From positions 2,418,001-2,482,000 of the forward strand of contig NZ_CP091244.1 of assembly GCF_021650935.1 (NCBI RefSeq): a stretch of 64,000 bases of DNA, written 5' to 3'. A model generated the notes under the pieces. That model did no database searches, was not told the DNA's origin, and worked only from the letters and a program-made list of their open reading frames with translations. This DNA comes from Thiothrix winogradskyi (lineage in GTDB: Bacteria > Pseudomonadota > Gammaproteobacteria > Thiotrichales > Thiotrichaceae). The translations under genes and the position numbers were made by a program. Positions 35,829 to 45,268 of the stretch are shown here, in pieces (position 1 is the first letter of the stretch; each line of letters begins with the position of its first letter).

Positions 35829-38520
35829 GCAAGCTTGGCACGCACTTCCCCTAGACGACACGCTAAGTCGTTTAGACAGTCAGGCTGCGGGTCTTGACAC
35901 CCACACCGCCCAAGAACGCCACCACACCCACGGTGCAAACCGCCTGCCCGCACCGCCTAAACGCAACCCCGTGATCCGTTTCCTACTGCATTTCCACAAT
36001 ATCCTGATTTACGTGCTGATTGCGGCAGCGGCGGTTACAGCCTTGTTAGGTCATTGGGTCGATACCAGCGTGATTTTGGCGGTGGTCGTGGTCAATGCAA
36101 TTATTGGTTTCCTGCAAGAGGGCAAAGCGGAACAGGCAATGGAGGCCATTCGGCAGATGCTTGCCCCCCAGGCAGCGGTATTGCGTGATGGCAAACGCAC
36201 GACGGTGGCGGGGGAAATGCTCGTCCCCGGTGACATTGTATTGCTGGAAGCGGGTGATAAAGTGCCAGCCGACTTGCGCCTGTTGCAGGCTTACGGCTTG
36301 CAGGTGCAGGAAGCTATTCTGACTGGCGAATCCGTCCCCGTGGATAAGCAGGTGGAAATTGTTCCTGCTGAGGCGGCGTTGGGTGATCGCACCAATCTGG
36401 CATTCAGCGGTACGAATGTGACCAGTGGACAAGGACAAGGCGTGGTAGTCGCGATTGGCGGGCAGACTGAAATCGGGCGCATTAGTGGCTTGCTGGCTAA
36501 GGTTGATAGCCTCACCACGCCGTTGGTGGAACAAATGGATATGTTCGCCAAGTGGCTGACGCTGTTCATTTTGACCGTGGCAGTGCTGATTTTTGCGTTC
36601 GGCTATTTTGTGCAACATCAGGATTTCAGCGACTTATTCATGGCAGTGGTGGGCTTGTCGGTAGCTGCGATTCCTGCCGGATTACCAGCGGTATTGACCA
36701 TTACACTGGCGGTTGGGGTGCAAGCAATGGCACGGCGCAATGCAATTGTACGCCGCTTGCCTGCGATTGAAACCATTGGTGCGGTTTCGGTGATTTGTTC
36801 TGACAAAACCGGCACGTTGACCCGCAATGAAATGATGGTCGCGGCACTGGCTGGTGGCGCAGGTTTGTTTCGGATAGCGGGCGAAGGTTACGCCCCACAA
36901 GGCACGATTGCGCCCGACACTGCCCCACATAACCCCCAGCCCGTAGCGGATACGCAGCCGCTATTGCAGCTTATGGGGCTAACTGCCTTGCTGTGTAACG
37001 ATGCCGAACTTAAACAGCACGAAACATTGTGGCGGGTGGAAGGCGATCCGATGGAAGGCGCGTTACTCGCATTTGCGGCGAAAACTGGGCTGGATGTCAC
37101 GCAACAACGCCAGCAATGGGCGCGTGTCGCGGTGATTCCGTTTGATTCGCGGCATAAATTCATGGCAAGTCTGCATCACCATGCACAGACGCAAACCACG
37201 CGGGTATTTCTCAAAGGTGCGCCCGAACATTTGCTGGCAATGTGTCACCACCAGCATAACGCTAGGGGTGAGACTGTGCCGCTGGATGCCGATTTCTGGC
37301 ACGCTCAGGCAGAAGACATTGCCGCACAGGGACAGCGCGTATTGGCACTGGCAGTCCGTACCATGCCTACCAAGCAAACCACCTTGGAACACGCCGATGT
37401 ACAAACCGATGTGGTGTTTTTAGGGTTGGTCGGTTTGATTGACCCGCCGCGCCCGGAAGCGATTGCTGCCGTGGCTGATTGCCATCGTGCTGGAATTCGC
37501 GTCAAAATGATTACCGGCGACCATGCTGCCACCGCTGCGGCGATTGGCAAGCAAATCGGTTTGCAACACAGTGAGCGTGTCCTCACAGGCAGTGAACTCG
37601 ACCTGCAAAACGATGCCGAGCTATCCGCTAGCGTACTGCACACTGACATCTTTGCCCGCACCACCCCGGAACATAAATTACGTCTGGTCACGGCTTTGCA
37701 AGAACACGGCATGACGGTGGCAATGACCGGGGATGGCGTGAATGACGCACCCGCGCTCAAACGTGCCGATGCCGGTATTGCAATGGGGCAAAAAGGCAGT
37801 GAAGCCGCCAAGGAAGCCGCTGAATTGGTGTTGGCGGATGATAATTTTGCCTCGATTGCCGCAGCGGTGCGCGAAGGGCGTACCGTGTACGACAATATCC
37901 GCAAGGTGATTAGTTGGACATTGCCAACCAATGCGGGGGAGGCTGCGGTGATTATCCTTGCCTTGCTGTTTGGGATGATGTTGCCGATTACCCCGATTCA
38001 AATCTTGTGGGTGAATATGATTACGGCCGTGACCTTGGGTATTGCGTTGGCATTTGAGCCAACCGAGGCAAACACCATGCAACGTCCGCCACGACCGCGC
38101 CATGAGCCGTTATTGGGCGGGGCATTGGTGTGGCAGATTTCACTGGTATCATTGCTGTTCGTTGCCGGGGTTTTTGGTATTTATTTGTATGCACAAGATC
38201 AGGGCTATAGCGTGGAACTTGCCCGCACGATGGCGATGAATACGCTGGTGGTGATGGAAATCGCGTATTTGTTTTTCATCCGCAATATGTACAGCACCTC
38301 ACTGAGTTGGGAAGCAGTACGCGGCACTAAAGTGGTGTGGATTTCGATTATCGTGGTGGTGGTTGCTCAGTTAGTGATTACCTATGTGCCACTGTTCCAA
38401 AGCATCTTCGCCACGCAAGCGGTTAGTTTTGCCGATAATGTATTGATTTTCGGCGTTGGGGTGGCGTTGTTTGTGTTAATCGAGCTGGAAAAACAGATGC
38501 GTTTACGCTTGAGTCTTTGA
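35821..38520 (+). CDS. Cation-transporting P-type ATPase (P2-like)
   Basis: A protein of about 899 residues. The N-terminal cation ATPase domain is followed by the actuator TGESVPVDKQ, the phosphorylation site SDKTGTLTRNEM, MITGDHAATAAAIG and TGDGVNDAPALKRADAGIAM. The M4 segment reads IPAGLPAVLTITLAVG and M6 NMITAVTLGIALAFEP. SERCA-type Ca2+ pumps have PEGLP in M4 and an Asp in M6; both acidic residues are absent here, so Ca2+ specificity is doubtful and the ion is uncertain. The start at 35821 is preferred over 35809 because a weak GAG-type site lies upstream. Its 3' end overlaps the convergent CPA2 gene by 18 nt. Confidence 0.88.
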   Translation: MDKQAWHALPLDDTLSRLDSQAAGLDTHTAQERHHTHGANRLPAPPKRNPVIRFLLHFHNILIYVLIAAAAVTALLGHWVDTSVILAVVVVNAIIGFLQEGKAEQAMEAIRQMLAPQAAVLRDGKRTTVAGEMLVPGDIVLLEAGDKVPADLRLLQAYGLQVQEAILTGESVPVDKQVEIVPAEAALGDRTNLAFSGTNVTSGQGQGVVVAIGGQTEIGRISGLLAKVDSLTTPLVEQMDMFAKWLTLFILTVAVLIFAFGYFVQHQDFSDLFMAVVGLSVAAIPAGLPAVLTITLAVGVQAMARRNAIVRRLPAIETIGAVSVICSDKTGTLTRNEMMVAALAGGAGLFRIAGEGYAPQGTIAPDTAPHNPQPVADTQPLLQLMGLTALLCNDAELKQHETLWRVEGDPMEGALLAFAAKTGLDVTQQRQQWARVAVIPFDSRHKFMASLHHHAQTQTTRVFLKGAPEHLLAMCHHQHNARGETVPLDADFWHAQAEDIAAQGQRVLALAVRTMPTKQTTLEHADVQTDVVFLGLVGLIDPPRPEAIAAVADCHRAGIRVKMITGDHAATAAAIGKQIGLQHSERVLTGSELDLQNDAELSASVLHTDIFARTTPEHKLRLVTALQEHGMTVAMTGDGVNDAPALKRADAGIAMGQKGSEAAKEAAELVLADDNFASIAAAVREGRTVYDNIRKVISWTLPTNAGEAAVIILALLFGMMLPITPIQILWVNMITAVTLGIALAFEPTEANTMQRPPRPRHEPLLGGALVWQISLVSLLFVAGVFGIYLYAQDQGYSVELARTMAMNTLVVMEIAYLFFIRNMYSTSLSWEAVRGTKVVWISIIVVVVAQLVITYVPLFQSIFATQAVSFADNVLIFGVGVALFVLIELEKQMRLRLSL

Positions 38521-40254
38521 TTTCTCGCGTTCTTTGAGCAATTCGTGTAGCAGTGGATAGTCCGCTTTCCACTGGCGTTGCAGGCGCTTGAGCACTTGCG
38601 GCATGGGCATTCCCAGTAAAATCAAGGTGTGTACCGCTATCATCAGGCTGTTTTCCAGATTTTCGGGGATAACCTCATTAGCCCCGGCTGCTTTATAGCT
38701 GTTGATATGGTGCTCATCAGAAGTGCATACCATCACCATAATATCCGGGCATAAGGCTTGGATGTGATGCAAAGTTCGGAACACCGTATCCACATCATTG
38801 TATGTGATCACGACAAGACGGGCGGTGTTGATCCCAACGGCTTCTAAGATGTCGCGTTCTGAAGCATCACCATAGAACACTTGTTTACCACGTAGCGGGC
38901 AGGCATCAATTGTGGCGGAATCAATGTCCAACGCGACATACGGGATGCGGTCTTCCTGTAAAAATCGCCCGATAGCTTGTCCACGCTGCCCGTAACCGCA
39001 CAAGATAACGTGTTTTTCCAGTGAAAGGTTGGCAGGTTCAGGCAGTGTTGGCTCAGATGTGGCGGTCGTTGCTTTAGGTTGCCTAAACAAGGTGCATAAG
39101 CGGGCTAAACCGTGGTTATAGCGGATCAGAAAAGGGGCTAAGATCATGGCAAACAACACCGCCGTCAGTGCAATCTGGCTGGTGTTGCTGTCAATTACTC
39201 CCTCGGATAAGGCAATCGCCAATAACGCAAATCCGAATTCGCCGCCGACTGCTAACAGCCAACCCGTGCGCCATGCACTCAGGGTCGCTGTACCTGACCA
39301 GCGCAGAATCAGCATGACCAAAACTGCTTTGACAAGCATTAACAATGCCGCACCCGCTAGTGCTAGATGCCAGATTTCCGGTATTTTGGCGGGGTTGACC
39401 AGCATACCGATAGCCACAAAAAACATTCCGAGCAGTACATCACGAAACGGGCGGATGGTGGATTCCACCTGATGACGAAACTCGGTTTCCCCCAATACCA
39501 TGCCCGCAAGAAACGCACCGAATGCCATTGACAAGCCCAGTGAATTGGTCAGCCAAGCCGCTACTAACGAAACAAATAAAACGGTAAGGGTGAATAATTC
39601 CGGGGAATGCCGAAGTGTTACCAATTGGAAGAGTGGGCGTAATACCCAGCGTCCGATTACGAATACCAGCAAGAAAGCCAGCAAGGCTTTGGCAAACGCT
39701 ACGCCAATGGCACCTGAGATTGCCCCAAACCCAACGGCTGTCGTCGCTAAAACCGGAATAATGACCACAATGGGAACAGCGGTTACATCCTGAAACACTG
39801 ACATGGCAATGCCGGTACGCCCGTGAGGGGTGTTTTCCTCACGTTGTTCAGCCAGTTGTTTGCTAATGATCGTGGTAGAGGACTGCGCAAAGACCGCACC
39901 GACAATAAAAGCCGCTGCTGGGTCTAAACCGAATAGCCATAAAATGCCTGCAATCACTGCCGTGGTGAGCACGACTTGCCCCGTGCCTGCCCCTAAAAGC
40001 ACATGGCGCAAGGCATACAGTTGCGGCAATGAAAAGTTTAAGCCGATGGTGAATAGCAAAAACACAATGCCGAATTCTGCTAAGGATTTAAGCGGCTGTT
40101 CGTCAATCACCGGCCCTGGGGTGTATGTCCCCAATACAACTCCAACCAATAAATATCCCAAACTGGAGGGGATATGTAAGCGCTGAAATGCAATAATGAC
40201 AATGACAGAGCTAGAAAGCAGGAGTAGTAATTGGTGAAAATATTGGTCAAACAT
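38503..40254 (-). CDS. CPA2-family K+/H+ antiporter with RCK (TrkA-N) domain, KefB/YbaL type
   Basis: A protein of about 583 residues. Residues 1-380 form a Na+/H+ exchanger-type membrane domain with 12-13 helices (LGYLLVGVVLGTYTPGP, LAEFGIVFLLFTIGLNF, GAVFAQSSTTIISKQL). Residues about 410-530 are a Rossmann RCK domain (VILCGYGQRGQAIGRFLQED, FYGDASERDILEA). It likely exchanges K+ (or Na+) for H+ at the inner membrane under nucleotide control. The chosen ATG has AAAGG 8 nt upstream; a longer frame to 40335 lacks a site. Divergent from a second CPA2 gene. Confidence 0.9.
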   Translation of the reverse strand: MFDQYFHQLLLLLSSSVIVIIAFQRLHIPSSLGYLLVGVVLGTYTPGPVIDEQPLKSLAEFGIVFLLFTIGLNFSLPQLYALRHVLLGAGTGQVVLTTAVIAGILWLFGLDPAAAFIVGAVFAQSSTTIISKQLAEQREENTPHGRTGIAMSVFQDVTAVPIVVIIPVLATTAVGFGAISGAIGVAFAKALLAFLLVFVIGRWVLRPLFQLVTLRHSPELFTLTVLFVSLVAAWLTNSLGLSMAFGAFLAGMVLGETEFRHQVESTIRPFRDVLLGMFFVAIGMLVNPAKIPEIWHLALAGAALLMLVKAVLVMLILRWSGTATLSAWRTGWLLAVGGEFGFALLAIALSEGVIDSNTSQIALTAVLFAMILAPFLIRYNHGLARLCTLFRQPKATTATSEPTLPEPANLSLEKHVILCGYGQRGQAIGRFLQEDRIPYVALDIDSATIDACPLRGKQVFYGDASERDILEAVGINTARLVVITYNDVDTVFRTLHHIQALCPDIMVMVCTSDEHHINSYKAAGANEVIPENLENSLMIAVHTLILLGMPMPQVLKRLQRQWKADYPLLHELLKEREKSKTQA

Positions 40255-40381
40255 GAAATTGCCTTTAACATTCGCAAATTGGGCTGTGTGTAGCGATAGC
40301 CCTTCATTATAACCATGTTGCAGTGCATAGTACAAAAGCCGTTGGCTACTGTGCTTTTCAGGTTTTGCATAGAAGTTCTAT

Positions 40382-40387
40382 TATAAT
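40382..40387 (+). promoter_or_regulatory. Possible -10 box of the second CPA2 gene
   Basis: A perfect TATAAT lies 26 nt before the ATG at 40413. No good -35 hexamer is found at standard spacing, so this is tentative. Confidence 0.3.
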
Positions 40388-40412
40388 CATTGACTTAAAT
40401 TCAGGGGGATAT

Positions 40413-42128
40413 ATGCCGGATATTCATTTGATTCAACTAATCCATTCATCGCCATTCTATGAGTTAACCGCGTTAGTGGTGTTAGCGGCTGTTATCGGCT
40501 TTGTCGGGCTATTGCTGCGTCAGCCGATGATTGTGAGTTTCATTGCGGTGGGGGTGCTGGCAGGGCCTTCGGCATTGGATATTGTGCAGTCCAAAGAAAA
40601 TATCGAGGTATTGTCAGAGCTGGGAATTGCCTTGCTGCTGTTTCTGGTCGGTTTGAAGCTGGATTTGAAGTTGGTGCGCTCTTTGGGGATGGTGTCGTTG
40701 GCAACTGGCTTGGGGCAAGTGTTGTTCACGTCAGTGATTGGCTTTCTGATTGGGTTGGCGTTGGGGCTGGATACCATTACCTCGCTGTATGTGGCGGTGG
40801 CACTGACCTTTTCTAGCACCATTATTGTCGTCAAGCTGCTGTCGGATAAGAAGGAAGTGGATTCGTTGCACGGACGCATTGCCATCGGTTTTCTGATTGT
40901 GCAGGACTTGGTGGTGGTGTTGGCAATGATGGTGCTGTCGGCATTTGGTATTGGGGCGCAAGGTGGGGCGGATGCTAATGTGTGGCTGCACATCGGCACG
41001 GTATTGCTCTACGGGCTGGCAATGTTGGTGTTTGTGGGCTTGTTTATCCGTTATCTGGCAACGCCGTTGGTAGGGAGGGTGGTGCATTCGCCGGAATTAC
41101 TGGTGACGTTTGCGATTGGCTGGGCGGCATTGCTGGCGGCATTGGGCAGCCATTTGGGGTTCAGCAAGGAGCTGGGCGGCTTGCTGGCGGGGGTGGCATT
41201 GGCTTCGACCCCGTACCGTGAGGCGATTGTGTCGCGGTTGGCATCGTTGCGGGATTTTCTGCTGCTGTTTTTCTTTATCGCACTGGGGATGCATCTGGAT
41301 CTGAGCCTGTTGGGGGCGCAAGTGTTCCCGGCATTGCTGTTCTCGGTGTTTGTATTGATTGGTAATCCGCTGATTGTTTTGGCGATTATGGGGGCAATGG
41401 GCTACCGCAAACGCACTGGCTTTTTGGCAGGGCTGACGGTGGCGCAAATCAGCGAGTTTTCCCTGATTTTCATGGCAATGGGGATGACGCTGGGGCATGT
41501 GAATGCGGAAGCCTTGGGGTTGGTAACGTTGGTAGGGTTGGTGACGATTGCGCTGTCGGTGTACATGATTACCTATTCCCATACCCTGTATGCATGGTTG
41601 GAACCGCTGCTAGGGGTATTTGAAAAACGCATTCCAGTGCGGGAACTGGCACATCATCAAGGGGAGCAAACCTTGCAACCTCATGATATTTTGCTGTTTG
41701 GGCTGGGGCGTTACGGCAATGTGCTGGCAGAAACGCTGCAACAACACGGCTTTCGAGTATTGGGCGTGGACTTTAACCCCGATGAAGTGCGCCAATGGCA
41801 GGAACACGGGTACGAGGCAATTTACGGTGATGCCTGTGACCCTGAATTTGTCGGGCATTTGCCATTGCAGGGGATAAAATGTGTGATTTCAGCGTTGCCA
41901 CAACACGCGCTGAGCCTCACCCACGAAAATGCGCACCTGATGTTGTTGGATGCGCTGCGCCGTCAGCATTACACTGGCAAGGTAGCGATTGCGTTACAAC
42001 GGTCTGCTGATGCAAGTGATGTTGAGGGCTTGAGAAAACGTGGGGCTGATGTCATTTTCCAGCCCTTCCACGATGCTGCTACTCAAGCAGCGGAACAACT
42101 TAAGGCACTATTAGCCACAAAGGAGTAA
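40413..42128 (+). CDS. CPA2-family cation/H+ antiporter with RCK (TrkA-N) domain, second type
   Basis: A 571-residue protein. Exchanger domain first (IVSFIAVGVLAGPSALDIV, LGIALLLFLVGLKLDLK, ALTFSSTIIVVKLLSDKKE), then a Rossmann domain from about residue 425 (ILLFGLGRYGNVLAETLQQH, YEAIYGDACDPEF). It differs from its divergent neighbour in motif detail, so the pair is an old divergence and not a recent duplication. GGGGG upstream of the ATG sets the start. Followed 3 nt later by the universal stress gene. Confidence 0.9.
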   Translation: MPDIHLIQLIHSSPFYELTALVVLAAVIGFVGLLLRQPMIVSFIAVGVLAGPSALDIVQSKENIEVLSELGIALLLFLVGLKLDLKLVRSLGMVSLATGLGQVLFTSVIGFLIGLALGLDTITSLYVAVALTFSSTIIVVKLLSDKKEVDSLHGRIAIGFLIVQDLVVVLAMMVLSAFGIGAQGGADANVWLHIGTVLLYGLAMLVFVGLFIRYLATPLVGRVVHSPELLVTFAIGWAALLAALGSHLGFSKELGGLLAGVALASTPYREAIVSRLASLRDFLLLFFFIALGMHLDLSLLGAQVFPALLFSVFVLIGNPLIVLAIMGAMGYRKRTGFLAGLTVAQISEFSLIFMAMGMTLGHVNAEALGLVTLVGLVTIALSVYMITYSHTLYAWLEPLLGVFEKRIPVRELAHHQGEQTLQPHDILLFGLGRYGNVLAETLQQHGFRVLGVDFNPDEVRQWQEHGYEAIYGDACDPEFVGHLPLQGIKCVISALPQHALSLTHENAHLMLLDALRRQHYTGKVAIALQRSADASDVEGLRKRGADVIFQPFHDAATQAAEQLKALLATKE

Positions 42129-42131
42129 ACC

Positions 42132-43082
42132 ATGCGCCACTTTCATCATATTCTGTACGCCAGCACGCATTTGGATGACGCTACCTTGGATGGCTTAAAG
42201 CAAGCCCTGAGCATGGCTCGTGAAAATCAGGCGGCACTGAAGTTCTTATTGTTACACCCGGAATTGCCCTCAAACCAATGGGAATACCGTGACATGTACC
42301 ACAACTTTTTTCACACGCAAGTGCAGGAATTACTCGAAACGGCGCGTGCTGCGCTGAGTACTTCCGTCGCTGAAATTCCGGCGGTGCAGGTGGAACTGGA
42401 AGCGATTAGTGAGCCGCCTGCGATTAGCATGATTCGCCATGTGTTGCGTGATGGGCATGATTTATTGATTAAGGAAGCGGAAGTTAAAGGCAATCACAAG
42501 GGTTTCAAGGCATTGGACATGACCTTGCTGCGTAAATGCCCCTGCCCAGTGTGGCTGGCACGCCCGATCAGTGCTTCCCGTGCGGACATGCGGGTGGCAG
42601 TTGCAATTAACCCGGAAAGTCGCGATGACCAAGAGCGGGTGCTAAGCTTGCGTTTGTTGGAACTTGCCAACTCACTAGCGGCGACGACCAGTGGTAAATT
42701 GGCGGTTGTGTCGTGCTGGGATTATCCGTTTGAAGATTTCTTGCGCCACAATGGGCGGGCAGAAGTGGCGGAGGCAACCATCTTGCAAACAGTGCTGGAT
42801 GCACAAACCGAACATCGCGCTGCCCTCCAGCATTTGCTCCAACAGGCTGGATTAACACCAGAGCGTTATCGCGTTTATCACTTACGCGGGCAAGCCGATG
42901 ACCTGATTCCCGATTTTGTTGAGGCGCATCAGGTGGATGTGTTGGTAATGGGCAGTGTGGCGCGTACCGGCATTAGAGGTTTCCTGATTGGCAATACCGC
43001 CGAAAACATTGCCGAGGAATTGGGTGGCAGCTTGGTGGCACTCAAACCCCACGGCTTTGTGTCGCCGATTGAACCTTATTGA
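42132..43082 (+). CDS. Tandem universal stress protein (UspE-like)
   Basis: A 316-residue protein with two Usp domains (about 1-150 and 155-312). The second ends in VLVMGSVARTGIRGFLIGNT then AENIAEELGGSLVAL, containing the nucleotide-binding G-x2-G-x(8/9)-G-N/T-type loop. Stop-to-start distance to the CPA2 gene is 3 nt, suggesting a dedicated stress-response partner of the antiporter. Convergent with and overlapping the next gene by 7 nt. Confidence 0.85.
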   Translation: MRHFHHILYASTHLDDATLDGLKQALSMARENQAALKFLLLHPELPSNQWEYRDMYHNFFHTQVQELLETARAALSTSVAEIPAVQVELEAISEPPAISMIRHVLRDGHDLLIKEAEVKGNHKGFKALDMTLLRKCPCPVWLARPISASRADMRVAVAINPESRDDQERVLSLRLLELANSLAATTSGKLAVVSCWDYPFEDFLRHNGRAEVAEATILQTVLDAQTEHRAALQHLLQQAGLTPERYRVYHLRGQADDLIPDFVEAHQVDVLVMGSVARTGIRGFLIGNTAENIAEELGGSLVALKPHGFVSPIEPY

Positions 43083-44146
43083 GGCAATACCACGCTACTG
43101 ACTTGCTGAGGCCAGGCATTGATCACCGCATTGATCAGGGTTGCCAGCGGAATCGCGAAAAACACGCCCCAAATGCCCCAAATCGAGCCAAAAAACAACA
43201 CCGCCGTAATAATCGCGGCGGGGTGTAAATTAACCATTTCTGCGAACAGCAACGGTACTAGCAGGTTGCCATCCAGAAATTGGATAATCCCGTAGGCGAT
43301 CATGACGTAGGCAAAATCGGCGTTAAATCCCCATTGGAAATACGCCACAATCGCCACCGGCAATGTCGCCACCGCAGCCCCCACGTAGGGAACTAATACT
43401 GAAATGCCCACCAAAAACGACAACAGCATTGAATAACGCAAATCAAACGCCACAAATACGACGAAAGAAACCGCCCACACCATCAGAATTTCCAGAAACT
43501 TACCGCGTACATAACCGGCGATTTTGGCATTCACTTCGCGCCAGACCTGCATCACCAATTCGCGGTCACTGGGTAGGAAATTACCGAACCATGCCAACAC
43601 CATGTCTTTGTCTTTCAAAAAGAAAAACACCAGCAACGGTACGACCACCAAATACACAATAAAGGCGATCAGGTTAAAGACCGATGATAAGGAAAAACTC
43701 AATACATGCCGGGATAATTGAGTTAACTCATTGCGCAGGCTATTGAGCAATTCCACGATGGCTTGTTCGGAAATCAAGGTCGGGTACTTTTCTGGCAGTG
43801 TCAATAGGACATCTTGCCCGGCGGCGATCATGCCCGGAATTTCCAAGGCAAATTGTGTCGCTTGTTTGAACATGAGCGGGGCGAGTATCACCATTACCAA
43901 TAACAGCATCATCACAAACAGACTGAAGACCAGCAGAATCGCGGCAAAGCGTGGCAACTTACAGCGATGTAACAAATGTACAGCACCATCCAATAGGTAA
44001 GCTATAATGACGGCTGCCAACATCGGTGCAAGTATCTTTCCCGCAAAAACAATGACACTTAAGCCCATTAGCAGCAACAGTGCCAAAATGGCGACTTGGG
44101 GGTTGGAGAAGTGGCGGGTATACCAGTTATTAAGCAGTTTAAGCAT
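43076..44146 (-). CDS. AI-2E family transporter (PerM-like)
   Basis: A 356-residue protein with about eight helices; early helices IVFAGKILAPMLAAVIIAYLL, a middle soluble loop (residues about 100-160) and YVGAAVATLPVAIVAYFQWG in the second half are typical of the family. Members export diverse small molecules or exchange Na+/H+. The location in an ion-transport region makes an ion role possible, but this is inference. Confidence 0.88.
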   Translation of the reverse strand: MLKLLNNWYTRHFSNPQVAILALLLLMGLSVIVFAGKILAPMLAAVIIAYLLDGAVHLLHRCKLPRFAAILLVFSLFVMMLLLVMVILAPLMFKQATQFALEIPGMIAAGQDVLLTLPEKYPTLISEQAIVELLNSLRNELTQLSRHVLSFSLSSVFNLIAFIVYLVVVPLLVFFFLKDKDMVLAWFGNFLPSDRELVMQVWREVNAKIAGYVRGKFLEILMVWAVSFVVFVAFDLRYSMLLSFLVGISVLVPYVGAAVATLPVAIVAYFQWGFNADFAYVMIAYGIIQFLDGNLLVPLLFAEMVNLHPAAIITAVLFFGSIWGIWGVFFAIPLATLINAVINAWPQQVSSVVLPQ

Positions 44147-44256
44147 AGGGTTATTATCGTGGCATTTGCTGGTTAGAGGTAAGGGATACTAGCAGACACG
44201 CCTTAAAAATGGCATAAACCGTTCCATACTCATCAAATTCAAAGGAAATCGTTATT

Positions 44257-45225
44257 ATGTTGTTATCGCTGGCCGCTATTGTCGTGGGGCTTACTATATT
44301 GGTTTGGAGTGCCGATAAATTTGTCGATGGTGCTGCTGCCACGGCAAAACATTTGGGAATGCCATCCCTCCTGATCGGGATGGTGATTATCGGGTTTGGT
44401 ACATCCGCACCAGAAATGACCGTATCAGCCTTTGCCGCGTGGGAAGGCAACCCCGCCTTGGCTTTGGGCAATGCTTATGGCTCAAACATACTGAATATTG
44501 CATTGATCTTGGGGATAACCGCCATGATTGCGGTGATTGCGGTGCATTCCGATATTGTCCGCAAGGAAATGCCGATTTTGCTGGCGGTGACGCTGCTGTC
44601 AGGTTTGCTGTTATGGGACAGGGAAATCAGCCGCTGGGATGCTGTGATCTTGCTGGTAGTCTTTTTCGGGATTATGGGTTGGTCTATTTACTCGGCGATG
44701 CGTGGGCGGCAGGATGCTTTATCCGCAGATGTAGAAGAGGAAATGGCAAGCCATCCGATGACCTTGAAAACGGCATTGGTATGGTTGGCTATCGGTTTAG
44801 TGTTGTTGATCATTAGTTCACGAATTCTTGTGTGGGGTGCGGTGGATATTGCCCATGCCTTGGGGGTTAGCGATTTGATTATCGGTCTGACGATTGTGGC
44901 ACTGGGTACTTCGCTACCGGAATTGGCTTCCTCCGTTGCGGCTGCTCGCAAAGGTGAATCCGATTTGGCAATAGGCAATATTATCGGCTCTAACTTGTTT
45001 AATACCTTGGCAGTGGTAGGTATTGCCGGGGCAATTGCACCGATGGCAGTTGCCGATGAAGTGTTAACCCGCGACTTCCCGGTTATGCTGGCAGTCACCG
45101 TGGGCTTGTTCATTATGGCCTATGGTTTCAGGAAGCCGGGGCATCTAACCCGTTGGGAAGGCATCCTGTTGTTGAGTGTGTATTTCGGGTACACCGGCTG
45201 GTTGATTTACACCGTGGTCGCATAA
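44257..45225 (+). CDS. Calcium/sodium antiporter, CaxA/YrbG family
   Basis: A 322-residue exchanger with the two inverted alpha repeats: GFGTSAPEMTVSAFAAWEGN with ALGNAYGSNILNIALILG in the first half, and ALGTSLPELASSVAAARKGE with AIGNIIGSNLFNTLAVVG in the second. Both ion-binding Glu residues are present. About ten helices. It would extrude Ca2+ in exchange for Na+ or H+. Confidence 0.94.
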   Translation: MLLSLAAIVVGLTILVWSADKFVDGAAATAKHLGMPSLLIGMVIIGFGTSAPEMTVSAFAAWEGNPALALGNAYGSNILNIALILGITAMIAVIAVHSDIVRKEMPILLAVTLLSGLLLWDREISRWDAVILLVVFFGIMGWSIYSAMRGRQDALSADVEEEMASHPMTLKTALVWLAIGLVLLIISSRILVWGAVDIAHALGVSDLIIGLTIVALGTSLPELASSVAAARKGESDLAIGNIIGSNLFNTLAVVGIAGAIAPMAVADEVLTRDFPVMLAVTVGLFIMAYGFRKPGHLTRWEGILLLSVYFGYTGWLIYTVVA

Positions 45226-45268
45226 GTAACAGGTAGGGCAGGGGCATGGTGAAACGGTTTGCATGAGA

